64,000 bases of DNA from Lasiosphaeris hirsuta (Eukaryota > Ascomycota > Sordariomycetes > Sordariales > Lasiosphaeriaceae): NCBI GenBank assembly GCA_030549175.1, contig JAUKUA010000006.1, forward strand, positions 1,488,001 to 1,552,000, written 5' to 3'. This document shows positions 36,181 to 48,374 of the stretch, piece by piece. The notes beneath the pieces are model-generated. The model did not search any database, was not told where the DNA came from, and saw only the letters and a list, made by a program, of their open reading frames with translations. A program made the position numbers and the translations under genes. Position 1 is the stretch's first letter. The number at the start of each line of letters is the position of its first letter.

Positions 36181-37633
36181 GCGGCATTCGGGGTACAGGT
36201 CTTCCAGGGCTATGTTGTGTTTGATACGTCTGGAGTCGGTGGTTTGCTGTTGGTTTATACTTTTTTTTTTTGGGGGGGGGGGGGGGGGGCCGGGGGGAGG
36301 AGTTGGGTTTGGTTATGTGTTGATGTGTTGATAGAATTCGCTTCGACAAGACCGTGTTTGCCCCCTACCCTTTTTTTATCCTCTTTTTTCACTTTTTTCC
36401 TAGACCAAAGAGATGTAATACTAGGCATCCATCCAGTCTAAATTGACTTCCATTTCCTAGCCCGTCATCCCGTGATAGCGCCTAACTGCCATTTGTGCAT
36501 GCAGCAAGCTAAGGCTCGCGTCCAATCAGCTGTTTTCCGTCCCAACATCTTACAAATCGCAACCCACCCGATGACCTGCATCCTCCAGCTTGATGTCCGA
36601 CTTGCCGCACCACGCAAACTTGCTTATGTTTTGCTCCTGAGTGGAGAGAATTGGTCTTCAAGGCAATCTTCACCACAGAAGGCCGGTAATTTTGGCTGTG
36701 TCGATGCAAGGGGTCGTCATCACTTTATCGGCCAGATCCGGGTTGCATCGAATGCATGTAAGACGGGCCGACGCGTGCAACGGGGGGTCATGGGGTAGCT
36801 AGGCCCACCCCTCTCTAACCTGGTGCGACCCGACGTCTTGACGGGACCCGATCGATCTCCAAGGGGGGAAACAAGAGAATATGTTATTCTTATCTACTCC
36901 GTATATACTACTGTTACTATGCGCATATATCTTCAGTCTGAATCCCTCATCTCATCTTGCTCCATGTCCAATCAACAACATCCCCACTCACAGCCTCTCT
37001 TCCGTCTTGAACCCCCATCTCCAAACACCATTCATGCAACCATCATCTATCATGCTTAGCGCGTTACAAAATACCAGAATGCAAGCAAGCAACATCATTT
37101 CCATCCATCATCATCAAACCATTAAACCTCGCAATTAAAACGACGTAGAGTATTATATCGCCAAATGCAGAAATGCCCTTCCAAAATGCCTGTGCCCTCA
37201 ATGTCGCAAACCAGTCCCAGTGCTCATTCAGTCTGTGTCCATACGGTAGTGCTGTTGAAGTTCCAAACCCCCACAGCGAGAAGCGAGAAGTGAAAATTAA
37301 AATGCAGAGGGTATAAAACGCCTTTTCCATGGTGTAGTGGTTGTGTGCGCCGCAGGGATGGTGCTGTTTTGTGATGCCTCCGATGAGGAAAGCCGTCTGT
37401 CGATCAAGTTTGTTCCTGGTTCCAAATTCCACCCACCCTCCCGAGATCCCCATCTGCCGCCGTCACGCCCCCCCCCCCCTTTCCGAGTGTTGAGAGTGGG
37501 GGCGGAGCGGGGTGCGGTATGGGGAGGACGGGTCGAGGCGGGGTAGTAGGGTTTTGCGGCCGGGAAACCCTCGCCTCCTGGGCGGCAGCGGGTGGCTGAA
37601 AGGCGGAACAAAGGAGGCAGACCTGAGGCTCCA
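36181..37633. other. Intergenic with T11-G18 tract
   Basis: No coding pattern is seen. Between 36261 and 36289, eleven T are followed by eighteen G, just after the methionine-rich gene. The right part is probably the 3' end of the minus-strand gene that stops at 37634. Confidence 0.6.
36261..36289 (+). repeat. T11G18 homopolymer junction
   Basis: Eleven T are directly followed by eighteen G. The G-run could fold as a quadruplex on the plus strand or in RNA. Confidence 0.85.
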
Positions 37634-38497
37634 TCATGTTGATGACCGTCGCTGGTGGTTGCCTTGCATGCTGAACCACCACCCCTTTCGCCGCTTTCCG
37701 TTGCAGTTCTTTTCCACGCCGTCGTCTCCCTCATCGAGCTCGAGACGGTAGCGTACCACGCTGCCTCGGTCATCCTCAAAGCCAACCCGTCGCTTGTTCT
37801 TGGGAACGAAGCAGTCGGGCACCACGTAGCGCATGACCCAGCCGCGCACACCCCGGCTAGCGGCATCGATGGCTGCGTACTCAAGTCGTCTTGTCCGGTC
37901 GCTGGTCCAGTAGTGTGTCGTTTGCGGCGGCATGGGATATGCTGATACCTCCGGATTTGGCGGGCAATTCGAGACAGGAGCGTATCCAGGGGCGCCGGGG
38001 TTGTGTGTCGACATTTCCGTCTCGTCGAGAGCAGGGTCCGAGGCGGCGAAGTGGGGAAAATGGAAAAACTTTACGGGTTGCTGCGGCATCGACTGGCGCT
38101 GGTATGCCCGGTGAGGCGAGATGGACCGGCGGCCGTTCCGTGGGAGATATGAAACGGGGCCGGATCTCGAGGAGCGGTGAGTAGGCGGTCTCGTGCGCTG
38201 CCGCTTGGTGGAAGACGTCACCGACGCTGTGGAGGTTCGGCGCTGGTGGGATTCCGAGTCTCGCACATCGACGGACTCGTAGCCGGAATCCTGACGACGC
38301 ATCTCCTGCGTACCTGGGTGCTCATGGCTCTTGGATACACCCGACGTCGGAGGGTGCACTGTTTTGCTCGAACCCGTTTCGGGGCCGGTCTCGGCTTGGA
38401 ATGGGTCGATGTTGAAGCTGTGGTATGTTGTGTTGGACGGTGCCAAGCTCACGCGCGAGTCTGGGCGGTCCGGGGGTGACACTGTGAGATGCGACAT
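37634..38497 (-). CDS. Hypothetical ascomycete protein, 287 residues, single exon
   Basis: I chose the Met at 38497 (MSHLTVSPPDRP). The frame is open to an earlier Met at 38563. Residues 1-180 are disordered and Ser/Pro/Arg-rich, with likely phosphorylation sites. The C-terminal third holds one compact block (HYWTSDRTRRLEYAAIDAAS, RGWVMRYVVPDCFVP, VGFEDDRGSVVRYRLELD) of high complexity that looks conserved. I believe this block occurs in many filamentous ascomycetes without known function, but I cannot verify that here. No membrane segment or signal peptide is visible. Confidence 0.72.
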   Translation of the reverse strand: MSHLTVSPPDRPDSRVSLAPSNTTYHSFNIDPFQAETGPETGSSKTVHPPTSGVSKSHEHPGTQEMRRQDSGYESVDVRDSESHQRRTSTASVTSSTKRQRTRPPTHRSSRSGPVSYLPRNGRRSISPHRAYQRQSMPQQPVKFFHFPHFAASDPALDETEMSTHNPGAPGYAPVSNCPPNPEVSAYPMPPQTTHYWTSDRTRRLEYAAIDAASRGVRGWVMRYVVPDCFVPKNKRRVGFEDDRGSVVRYRLELDEGDDGVEKNCNGKRRKGWWFSMQGNHQRRSST

Positions 38498-41404
38498 GGT
38501 GAAGACTGTTGTTGTTGTGTATCGGTAACCCGGGCCGAAGCACAACAACAAAGCACAAACCAACAGTCGAGTGCAGGAACGGGAGAGGTGGCCAGCACTC
38601 TTCTATCCCTCGAGATGCGCTCGAGAAGTGGTGTTATAGCGGAGAATTGAGGTGCATCGACGGTTGCTGGAGTGAGTTTAAATTAAATGACAGAAGTTGC
38701 GGTCAGCGAGCCTGTCTCTCTGGCTTGCTTCGGCCGGGACCAAACAACCGAGTGGGCGTGGACGAGGGTTTTATTGAGACGTCCCAAGGACCCTTGAAGG
38801 GGGAGCTTGGCAGATGGGCGAATCGAGAGCGCCAATTCACAATAGTGCCCACAGTGACGAGAGTGCACCCAGTCTTGGGTTGGCACGTAGCGACGTAGCG
38901 CAGCGTGCGTTGCGTCTGGGCTTGCCCCGAATGCAGGTTGATATGCAGGTTGGCCTGGGATGCAGCCAAAAAAAAAAAAACCTTGCAAAAAGGCACCCCA
39001 AAAAGCCCCCCCCGTCTGGGAAAGGGAAGAACCCCCCCTCTCCAGTGTCTCCAGTCCCTTTCCCTGACAGGTCCCGAACCGAACCCTGACTGCTGCAGGC
39101 GCCTCTGCGGAACACGAGGGTCGCGAAACCAGGAAACCTGAGGAACGCCTGTCTGAGGTCCGAGTTGTCGCTCGCTCGTGCTATCAATTGCTTTGGTATT
39201 ATTATTTTGCCAAACCTGCAGCAGAGCCTCTGTCGCCCACGTGTCCAAGTCGCAGTGCACCGTTTACTTTCACTCAAAAGTTGTTGAGAATCCAGGGGGC
39301 CTGCAAGCGCGCTCTTGAAGAAGCGGTCAGTTGGCTGGCAGCGGAGGGGTGGAGATGGCGGGTAGTCGTGATTTGCTTTAGCAGGAACCCCGCCTCGTAA
39401 CCCCACGTTCGAAGTGCTGTCGTAGCTGCAGGCACAGAATGGAATAAAAAGAAGGTCGCCTGCGGAGACAAATTGAAAAGGCGAGTGTGGTCGAGAGATG
39501 CCCTTTTAATACAGGCAAGCTGTCAAAACGGCTGCGAGATCCCTCCATGCACACAGCAGGTATGACAGACAGGTTGCGTCGAGACGGTTGCTGAATGAGG
39601 TCAGAGGCGCAGCTCGAGGGGACATCGGCCGTGGGTGTCTGGGCAATCCGATGTCGCTCCTCCCAGGCCCCAAGTTGCACCGCTTGGCACTTATTTCGCG
39701 GGAAGGGCCGTAGGAAGCTGGCGCCGAAACTCCGCCACCAAGTTTTTCGATACCTTGGAAAAGGCGAGGAAGGCCCTGGTGCGATTTCGGGTCGTGAAAC
39801 TGGAAACTGGTTGTGCCGAGCCAAAGGTCGATGCGCAAAGAAGGGAGTCAACGGAGAGAATGCATTGCGGGCGGGGCAGGTCAAGAAGTATCGAAGGGAA
39901 ACTCTAATAAACGTATCATGGGTGCACCACGAGCGCCAGACAAGTTAGGAAGGAACCGAGCCTCGTCCTGCCAGGTCCATTCCGCCAGCAGCCCACTCGG
40001 CACTCCTCCAACGCCGCACAAAAAAACATGTGCTGGCCGCGCATCCTCCAGGTCAGCCTGCGGATGTTGCGCGAGGCGCGCGGGGGGATTGCAGAGGGAC
40101 GACTTTAGGTATCACTTTCACATGCTTCCAGACCAGCGGGAGACGGGAAGGAACGCTGTGTTGTCAAGCTGATCTGCTGTCCCAATCAGGGCGTGCACCC
40201 TCCGACGCTGAAACGCCGCTCTGTGACCTGCTGCTAAGGGCTGGGGGCCCAATCAGTGGCAATCCCCGAGGCCGGCAGAACGTCGGCTGGCTTGTGAACA
40301 TGTCATTAGCGCCAATCAGCTACAGACAGGTGACGGAGGGGGCTTTCGCCTTTTTGCATGTTCTGGGGGGGGGGGGGAAGGGGCAGGTGTGTCCGCTAGC
40401 CACCACCTTCAGCCAACTGGGGGACAGCGTGCTGATCACCTGCCCAGCTCTGTCACAAACATGTCAGTTTGACCAGCTTGACAACCTCACATTCGACGCC
40501 CGGTGGGCATCTTATCGCTAGCTCCATTTCCCATCACCTCAACTCTTTCCCCCCCGGCGTTTACCAGTTGCCATGGTCATGATCACCACAACGTCGCTTT
40601 GGACCCGAGTGCACGACCAGACTTCGTCAACGATGTCGGCGGTGCAACGGCGACGAAGTCCATGTGACTGCGATGATGGCCTGAGGTCCGAAATGTTTTG
40701 TCCGGAGGCTGCCATGGATCACCCCCGGACGGATGACGGCTGGCAACGCCGGCTGGGCTGTGTGTTCTGCAGTGTGACAGCTTTGAGCTCAGGCACTGGC
40801 AAACAAAAGGATGTCGCAGAACGCAGTCCAACCCAACTTGAATACGAGGCGCAGCCTGCCCTGCCATCTCGCCTTACTCAGCTTCAGCCCTTGGAGTCTC
40901 TTCCTGGGGGTCCTGTCCCCCAGGCTAGACTCACGGCACGTGCAACTCGGACGCCTCCCAGGATCCGTAGAAGGACTTTCGATAAGTCATCAAAAAGCAT
41001 TGTTGACCCCCGATTGTTTTCCACAAAGCGCTCAAACCCCAAACCCCAAACCCCCCCCCTAATTTTTGACTTCCTTTGTCCTCGATGCTGAGACGGCCTG
41101 AACAAGAGCATTCATGTAGTCTAGCCCCTTTAGTAAGGTAGAAATAAAATCAACATGAAGCTCGCAGAAACACGACCTGTCCTTTTCGTAGTGTCTGCCT
41201 CAGCGCGACAGCCCCTCCTGTTTGCTATCCCTCTCGTAGTTTCCCTGCTTTCAACACAGGCGACCGAGAAGAACAAAGCAGACACGAAGACGCCGCATCG
41301 GTCATTCAGGCCTGGCCTAGGTCCGTCGCTACGAAGAACAAGTTCGAAGAGGAAGTATCAAAGCTCTGCCTCACCAAGGACTTGATACGTCGGAGGAGTT
41401 CATC
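38498..41404. other. Intergenic, no gene seen
   Basis: Contains A13 near 38969, a G-run near 40370 and GC-rich DNA with short frames. No domain or plausible exon chain was found. A 77-codon frame at 41155-41385 just before the next gene could be an upstream open frame in its leader. Confidence 0.55.
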
Positions 41405-42358
41405 ATGGAACAATATAACCAGTCCGATGCGCAGGCCAAGGCAGTACAAAACCAAGAAGACAACCTCCGAGTCCGGTTTCCCAAGGACGCTAACACCTTC
41501 ATAGACGTCGAGATACTCTCCGAAGCCAGCATGGAGCAAAGCAAGCAGCCAGACGCCTCGCGCGCCATCCAGCAAGAACTCAACACCGAGCTGGATGGAG
41601 CCATGGAGTCGTGGAGCCGACTCGATCAGGAACCCTCAACTGCGTTCCGCCAACGGCAAGAACACGCCGCCAGCAACCCCCCACGCCTGACCGACCCGGC
41701 CGTAGGTTCCCGTGCTCGCTACTTTCACCAATGGGACAAGTGGACGCAGGAACCGGCCGTTGACCCCTCGCAGGTCGTCCCCGCGGCCCTCTTCGCCCAG
41801 CCCAGGAAGGCGAGAGTATCCCCGCACTGGTGGATGCGCCCCGACAAGGGCTCTCCCCAGCCCGCCGAGCAATCCCGCATCGAGTCCGCTGCCCTCCCGG
41901 CCAGCTCCCACCGCACCCCCTCCACCCCCGGCTCCGGCACCCTGCCGCCCACCCCGAGCTCTGACTTCAGCAGAGACGGCTACCGCCCCGCTCCGCCGCC
42001 CCCGCAGCGCTTCTTGGGCCAGGAGCTGAGTGCCCCTGAGGCGCAGCGGGTGGCGCCAAAATTACCGTTCCGGTATCCGCAGCTACAGTATTCGTTGCAA
42101 GAGGAAGGGCTGGGCCCGGAGGATTTTGTGGACGACGAATTTGATCCGACGTTTTGGGAGAAGAGGCCCCCGAGGGGGGATATCTGGGCCCACAGGTTTC
42201 TTGATTCGCCCAGCTATGTCAGAAAGGACTCGGAACCCATTTCGCCTGGGACGATGATTTTGTCGTCGCCGGGGGTGCTGGGGAGGAAGAATTTGAGCTT
42301 TGCGGCGAGGATGGAGGCTGCAAGGAGGAACCAGCCTGAGGCGGCGAGAAGAGGGTAG
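41405..42358 (+). CDS. Hypothetical protein, 317 residues, single exon
   Basis: An uninterrupted frame starts with MEQYNQSDAQAK. The first 90 residues are polar and helical. The middle is Pro/Ser-rich and disordered. The C-terminal 110 residues have ordered-looking blocks, with FVDDEFDPTFWEKRPPRGDIWAHRFL and LGRKNLSFAARMEAARRN. The acidic-aromatic pattern and basic end suggest protein interaction. I do not recognise a family. Codon use is biased to C/G at third positions as in neighbouring genes, which supports it being real. Confidence 0.66.
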   Translation: MEQYNQSDAQAKAVQNQEDNLRVRFPKDANTFIDVEILSEASMEQSKQPDASRAIQQELNTELDGAMESWSRLDQEPSTAFRQRQEHAASNPPRLTDPAVGSRARYFHQWDKWTQEPAVDPSQVVPAALFAQPRKARVSPHWWMRPDKGSPQPAEQSRIESAALPASSHRTPSTPGSGTLPPTPSSDFSRDGYRPAPPPPQRFLGQELSAPEAQRVAPKLPFRYPQLQYSLQEEGLGPEDFVDDEFDPTFWEKRPPRGDIWAHRFLDSPSYVRKDSEPISPGTMILSSPGVLGRKNLSFAARMEAARRNQPEAARRG

Positions 42359-43383
42359 AGGGGTGGTTGTGGTGTGTTTGGGTGATATCGATATCGACGT
42401 AGAGTTGATACCCTGGCGATAGTCGGTTGTTTCAAAAGTATGAAAATAACCCCTGTTTTTGTTCAAGTTTTCCGAAGTGATGACAATTATGCATGTATCT
42501 AAAGGTTCTGTGAAAAGGGTTCCAGACATAAAACTTCAATGTTGCATTATTACTAGAAGCTTCAACTAAAAGCTCGGTATGCTATGACGAAGACTCCACA
42601 TCTCGCGGTGGCCCGGCCCACTAGGCTTGGCCTGTGTGTGTGTGGTGGGCAAGGTTGTCTCAAATCAAAAAGGTTCTAGTCGAGAGGCTTGCTTTAGTCT
42701 GCTTTGTACTGAACTGACGCTCACTCTCAACAACAGTCCTTCTGCCTCCCGGCCGTGACTTCTCACTCCCAGGAGCCACTCCCATTCCCACTCTTGGACT
42801 TCCAAATCACTGACCACCCAACTCCTTGACTCCCACCCCTTGAGAGTGAATGGTTCCTGGAGGCACAGAAGTAAATAGGAGAAATACGGGGCAAAAAAAA
42901 ACATACAACACCAGGGATTCGCTGGTCGTCACCGACCCAACTACTAGTCTGGCCCTCACTGGCTTATCTATGGGAGAGCGGACGGGATCCCGAGTTTTCC
43001 AGTAGGTGTGGTCGTATGTGTTACTTATCATCGCGGGAAGCAACTATGTAGCCGGGTAGGTTGTGCTTGCTAACAAAGCAATGTCTCGAATTTGGCAGGT
43101 CTCAAATACAAGAGGGAAATATCACAAGTTATGTATTGTTTCTAGGAGATTATACACAGCTTGCTACCTATCAAGATCCTTCACGCTCATGTCGAGTAGA
43201 CAATTGTGGCCACGAAGCAAGCGGGCGATGTTACTCAAGACATCTCGGGCAACGCTGCACTGCTGTTCAAGTATCAACCAACCATCCCATTCCCCGGCCA
43301 TCTGGCGGTATTTTTCGCGCATAAAATAGCCCGGCAAAACTGACCATCACCCGGATAAGCATGTTGGCAAGAGTATTGTAAAG
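42359..43383. other. Intergenic, no gene seen
   Basis: Low-information sequence with short A and CA runs. The right end adjoins the decayed minus-strand gene. Confidence 0.55.
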
Positions 43384-43988
43384 CTATTGGGAGAAGCCGC
43401 TGAGTGAGTTGCCGCGACCCTGGAGGCAGCCGTGCAGAAAGATGGCGAATAGCACAAAGCAAAATGCAATTAGGGATTGGCCCTTGACGACTAAGGGCGT
43501 TTCGATATGCATGAAAATGTAAAGGCCAAGTGTGCCGTGGAGAAATGCGAAAACTGCCCTTTGAAGCGTCCCCAGCCAAGTCGGACAGCGTTGTCTTCAA
43601 TGTTGTTATCCTTGCCAACCTCACTCCCAGCATCGGAGTAGATTAAGGCGTTTAGCGGGATATCGTCTTCCGCACTAGTATCTCCTAGGTACGTAATTGT
43701 TGGAGATCCTTCAAGCGGCTTATCAGAAATGTCTTCGTCCTCAGAATCGGCGAGCAAGGTGAAATCAATATCTTCCCGTTGAGGGTTCATGGCCGAGGTA
43801 GCTGACTTGCGCAGTCGATTGGTGTAGATACGGTACGCTGAATCGTGGCTTTGATCTTCTGAATCTGTGGCTATATGAGCCTGAGATGCGTGTATGGCGG
43901 TGCCAAAATGTCGCCATGATGAAAGACAAGGGCGGCTGTCGCCATCTTTATGGTCTGCCACGGAACGCATGAAGCACAGAGCCTCCAA
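43384..43988 (-). pseudogene. Decayed gene for acidic-headed membrane protein
   Basis: From 43988 leftwards, the frame gives an acidic Ser/Asp-rich head (DFTLLADSEDEDISDKPLEG) to about 43590. There the coding pattern moves to another frame, which reads WLGTLQRAVFAFLHGTLGLY then a second hydrophobic stretch (SLIAFCFVLFAIFLHGC), ending in a TAG at 43384-43386. This looks like two transmembrane helices after a one-base frame slip. A further hydrophobic stretch continues beyond the stop. No intron fits. Family unknown; the decay is an interpretation. Confidence 0.33.
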
Positions 43989-44194
43989 TACACATTTTCA
44001 AGGCTTCATGATAAGTCGCTAAAGCTGGCAGGGGCATATCTCGCAGGTGGTTGGCGCCAACGAACTCACACAAACAAACAGGGCTTGTGACTTGACTTCA
44101 CCCAAGGCCCCTTGAATCATAAAATAAAACGCTATACGTTTTTTTCTATCCCATCCCCGTTAAAAAAAAAAAAAAACCCCCCCCCATCAAACAC

Positions 44195-47100
44195 TCACTT
44201 CCGCCCCCCAAAAACAACAGCCCCGGCCTCAGGAAACGCCTGCACCAAATTCCTACGCCCTGGCTGCTGGCGCCTGACACCCATGACTTTCGCAAGGCTT
44301 GCAGGCATGCTCGACTCGGGGAGGACCCGTTGAAGCAAATCTGTTCGCTCCCAGCAGGTTTTTCCGCTACCGTCTTTATGTTGGCATGCGCCAAATGGGT
44401 TCCCGTGTAAGCTCCAAACGCCATTCTCTGATACTTTGATGCCGCCCTGCGGCGATCGAGACGACGCCCCATACGAGTTACGCTTGGGGGTTGTGGCGAG
44501 GTTAGTGATGGCCGTGGCCGGCGAGAGCAAAAGCTCTTCTCCCCTGCGGTGGGCTAGACGGGCCAAGCATGGCACCGTGGCCGATAGGTATCCTAGATCT
44601 AGAGGAACGCTATTGCATAGGGTGCTGGGGCGGTGGTTTCCTGACGTCATGGGTGTAATAACTTCGCCAATGTCGGAGCACACAACGACAGCATCGGCGG
44701 CGTTGACCATGTCAAGCCACACACGACCAGAGCTGCTTAGATCTACTGACTTCATGCATGTTCCGCGGCCCGGCGTGGTGACGACGTCCATGAACTCGAA
44801 CCCACGAAACTGGCGACGCCCGCTAGGCTGAGTCGATGCCACTGTGCTCAGGAGATTGGTGTTTAGGCCCAAGAGAAGTTGGCGAAACAGCATGACGCTT
44901 TCAGCCGCTGCCGGCTCACCTACATCATCACCCTTTTCTTCAGCGTTGCCATTCGCATCGCTTCCGAGAATAGGCCGATCTCCTAGAGGCTCTAGAAACG
45001 GGATGAGCTCTCCAGCATCGGTGTGACCGTCAACAAATGGTACCCTGTCTGCTGGCCCATCTGCGCAACGAAGCGCGTACGCATGGCTCATGTGCAACAA
45101 CAAACTCAGTTTTGGAACCAGCCATCCCCTTTTCTGGCGAGAGTCATACACCACCGCAACCTCAGACGCTGTGTCACGCAGAAGCTTACAGTATCCGCCA
45201 AAAGGTGTGAAGTGACGCCTATGGCTGGCATACTTGAAGTTGGCCTGCACACCAAGCACCACCGGAGACTGGTTGCTACCGACCTGGAACATGGCTTCGT
45301 AGCCATCAAGAACTAGCGACCTTTCTATAGCACGGCCACCAGAATAGTTGACTTGAGCTGGTAAATGTCGCGTGCCGAGGTTGATTTGCGCGAGATCTGT
45401 CCAGCCGAGAAAGCAACGCATGGAACGGAACTGCTGCGCGTCGTCGGTGCGGAGACGAGAGCCTAGCTTGGCCATATAAGGGTTGAGTTGGCCAGAACCT
45501 TTATAGCCACTATCTGGTTGAGTGACCAAGTGGAACTGAACCACGTTGTGATCACGATAGACCGCAGTTGGCACAAGAATCGTCTCGTATCCGGCGAATA
45601 CGACACCCCCGTCAACAATGAGCGGGATGTCAACAGCGGCCATCGCCACCATCAGGCCAAAACCCATCTCTAGCCCACGGCCAGGGTTTTCGTGTTCGGC
45701 TTCTTCCCGTTCGTTCGCCGGCAGCTGCCATCGTGTCAACATGGGCTTCACCTCAACACAAAAGCTGGGCGAAAAAAGCTTCTTCCAACAACTATGCTGT
45801 ATCTCTGGCAGCTGTTCACTTTTCAAGATCATAACCGGCCTGAGTCCGTATATCCGAGATCTGAGAGGTAGCCCACTCTCAGTCCCTGGTATTTGGTACC
45901 GCTCAAATTGGTACCTGGCGAGTGAACTGAACCAGCCATCGGTGCTCGGCTGGCGGAGAGACAAGCAAACCCACTCCAACACCGTGAATAGAGACATCGG
46001 AACTACGGCAAGGGAGCTATCTTCGTCCCACTTTATGCTGACGCTGCTGCTGTCAAATACGATAGGGAATGGCGTATCATCATCGAACGGGGTAAAACGA
46101 TACCCTGATTGTTGGTTAGCGCTGCTCCTGAGGCGATAGATTCGGACAAAAACAAACCTGAATCTCCTTGAACCTGGGATGCTACATGGTTGATAAAAGA
46201 CTGAGCAAGATTTTGTTGCCATGGATTAAGGTTCTCTGCCATCCACTCGTGGTAGGTCATGGCTCTGAGCGAATACGTCTTTGAGGTTGTCAGTGGCTGC
46301 GGATTGTTGATGAAAACAATCTCATTGGCCAACTCAAAACCGCCATTCAGCTCGTGTGCAATCTCGATGGCAGCAAGAGCTTCCCACTCCCATACCACAG
46401 AGCGGACCTTCAGATCAGCTGACTGGGCGGCCAAGAGGAGCTCGAAAATATCTCCAAACTCCCGTCCTTCAGCAGCACCCTGCCACAGCTTTAGCTCCAG
46501 GGGGCACCGTCCGACTCTTTGTTCAGCCTTCGGCCCCGGCTTAGTGATGGCAAGTTTATCCCACCACATGTCGGCCTTGGATGCGTCCGCGCCGCATGTC
46601 AACAAGTACCGAGCCATGTCCATATTTCCGTTATATGCCGCAACTGCCACTGCAGGACCGTCGGTCGTGGACTGCAGATCGATGTCGGCACCATGCTGAA
46701 GTAGGAGCTTGACAATATCGAGAAGCCCTATTCTGGCGGCAAGGACAAGCGGCGGATGGAAAACTGGGGTCTCTGTTTTCGAGCTGGCCAGCTAAATCAC
46801 ATAACATGTTAGCAAGCTCGCTCCGGGGCACAGGCGTATTATTGCCACTCACCCGCCTTCTACCGTTGGGATCAGCGCCTTGTTGAAGCATCTGAGCCGT
46901 CTTAGCCGTGTCGGCAGAAAGAATGGCGAGAATCATAAACTCTGTGTAGCTCTCTCGAGAAGGCGACTTTTCCTTTGGAGAAGATGCTCCACCCCTGCGC
47001 GATTTGGGAGGCGCGAGTTTTGCACTTGACTGACGAGAATGCTTCGGACGACGGGCGAGCGGCGGATCCGTGGTGTAGCTGCAGCTGTCGTCCAAGCCTT

Positions 47101-47980
47101 TGCCCCGGGCCGGTCTACTAGGCTTGGCGCCATTCTCAAGCAGTAGATTGACGAGATCTTGGTTTCCACTATCTTGTGCAACCTCCAGAGCAGTTTCAGA
47201 CTCAAGATGGGACTTATTGACTTCGGCACCACTCTTGATCAGCAGACGCGCCATTTCCACTTTATCGGCCATAACAGCAGCAACAAGGGGTGTTTTTGAA
47301 GCCATGAGGGCCGCCCCGGTGTCCACCGGGGCGGCGTCGACTAGCGCGCCGTGGTCAAGAAGCAACTGGGCGATCTGGAGGTTGCCAGAAAGGGCAGCAG
47401 CTCTAAGGGCAGTCCCGTGGTTTCCAGGCATGGAATTGACATAGGCACCGCGATCAAGTAACAATCGGACGACATGGATACGACCCGCTTTCACCGCTGC
47501 CAAGAGCGGTGTTTCAGTGCTATTCGGAGCGGCGTTGACCGAAGCGCCGTGGTCGAGAAGTAACTGTACGGTGTCGGCGTTCCCAGACCGAGCAGCGGCA
47601 ACGAGTGGTGTTCCCCATTTCCCTTGCCGGGGATCGGTAGCAGAAGCGCCATGGGCGAGAAGGAGTCTTGCAATCTCAACGGCACCTCGAGATGCGGCAA
47701 GATGCAATGGTGTTCGTCCGTCCTCGGACCCGTGCACGCGTCCTTCTTCTGAACGGATAAGGCTGCTGACCAATGCGGCATCGCCGCTTTCTATGGCGCG
47801 GATGAGCTGGGTTTTCTTTGAACTTGGGGATGGGAGTGCGTCTTCGGCTGGTTGTTGTGGCTGCTGCTTGCCAGGTGTCTTGGACGAGGCAGCGTCGTCG
47901 TCATACACGCTCCAATCGCCATCGTCATCGCCAGGCCGCGCGCCATCTTGTACTGACCACTGATGGACTGAGCGGCCCAT
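44195..47980 (-). CDS. Large ankyrin-repeat protein, 1,223 residues, three exons
   Basis: Exons run 47980-46853, 46791-46158 and 46104-44195, with introns of 61 and 53 bp that join in phase. After an acidic N-terminus, residues about 55-290 hold seven ankyrin repeats with the TPLxxAA...GN...LLLxHGA pattern. A linker rich in Arg/Ser follows. Two or three more repeats span the first splice, near residues 345-450. The C-terminal 600 residues lack repeats and form a distinct globular region (VEVKPMLTRWQLP, VVFAGYETILVPTAVYR, NLGTRHLPAQVNYSGGRAIERSL). No NACHT, NB-ARC or HET domain is visible, so this is not an NLR as read. Ankyrin arrays bind protein partners; the ligand is unknown. Fungal ankyrin proteins with unknown C-termini are often variable between strains. 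It lies next to the HSP70-like gene, on the same strand. Confidence 0.85.
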
Positions 47981-48374
47981 GGCTCTTGCTCCTCAAGTCC
48001 AAGTTGCCAAGCTGGGTGGGAAAAGATGTGGAGTCAATGCAGAGGAAAGAAAAAGACTTGGCGCGAGGCTCCCGCGACAGAGCTGCCGGCGCTCTCCCCA
48101 GATCACAGTTTGCAGAGGAAGGCGCAGCAGCTGAACAGCAGCTCGCTGCAACTCGCCCCCAAAAACCCCCTTACCCCTCGCGGCAAGCCAACCAAAGTCT
48201 CCGCTTCTAACCTATTCTGGAGTTTTGGCTTCTTGATTTTGAGATGCTATCGAAAAACATGTTTCACCTAATGCGGGAACAGGACTCGTTGGAGGCCCGT
48301 GAAATGCATAGACTCGCCATCCGACACGCTCGAGCCATTCTCGACGCCCTCGACAATCTTCCGACATCCCGTAC
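47981..48374. other. Spacer between ankyrin and HSP70-like genes
   Basis: 394 bp that must hold the 3' end of the HSP70-like gene and the promoter of the ankyrin gene. Both are on the minus strand. No other gene is seen. Confidence 0.6.

Noticed and set aside
37064..37453. Minus-strand 129-codon frame after the 37.6-kb gene
   Set aside because: No start context or conserved pattern. It probably lies in 3' untranslated sequence.
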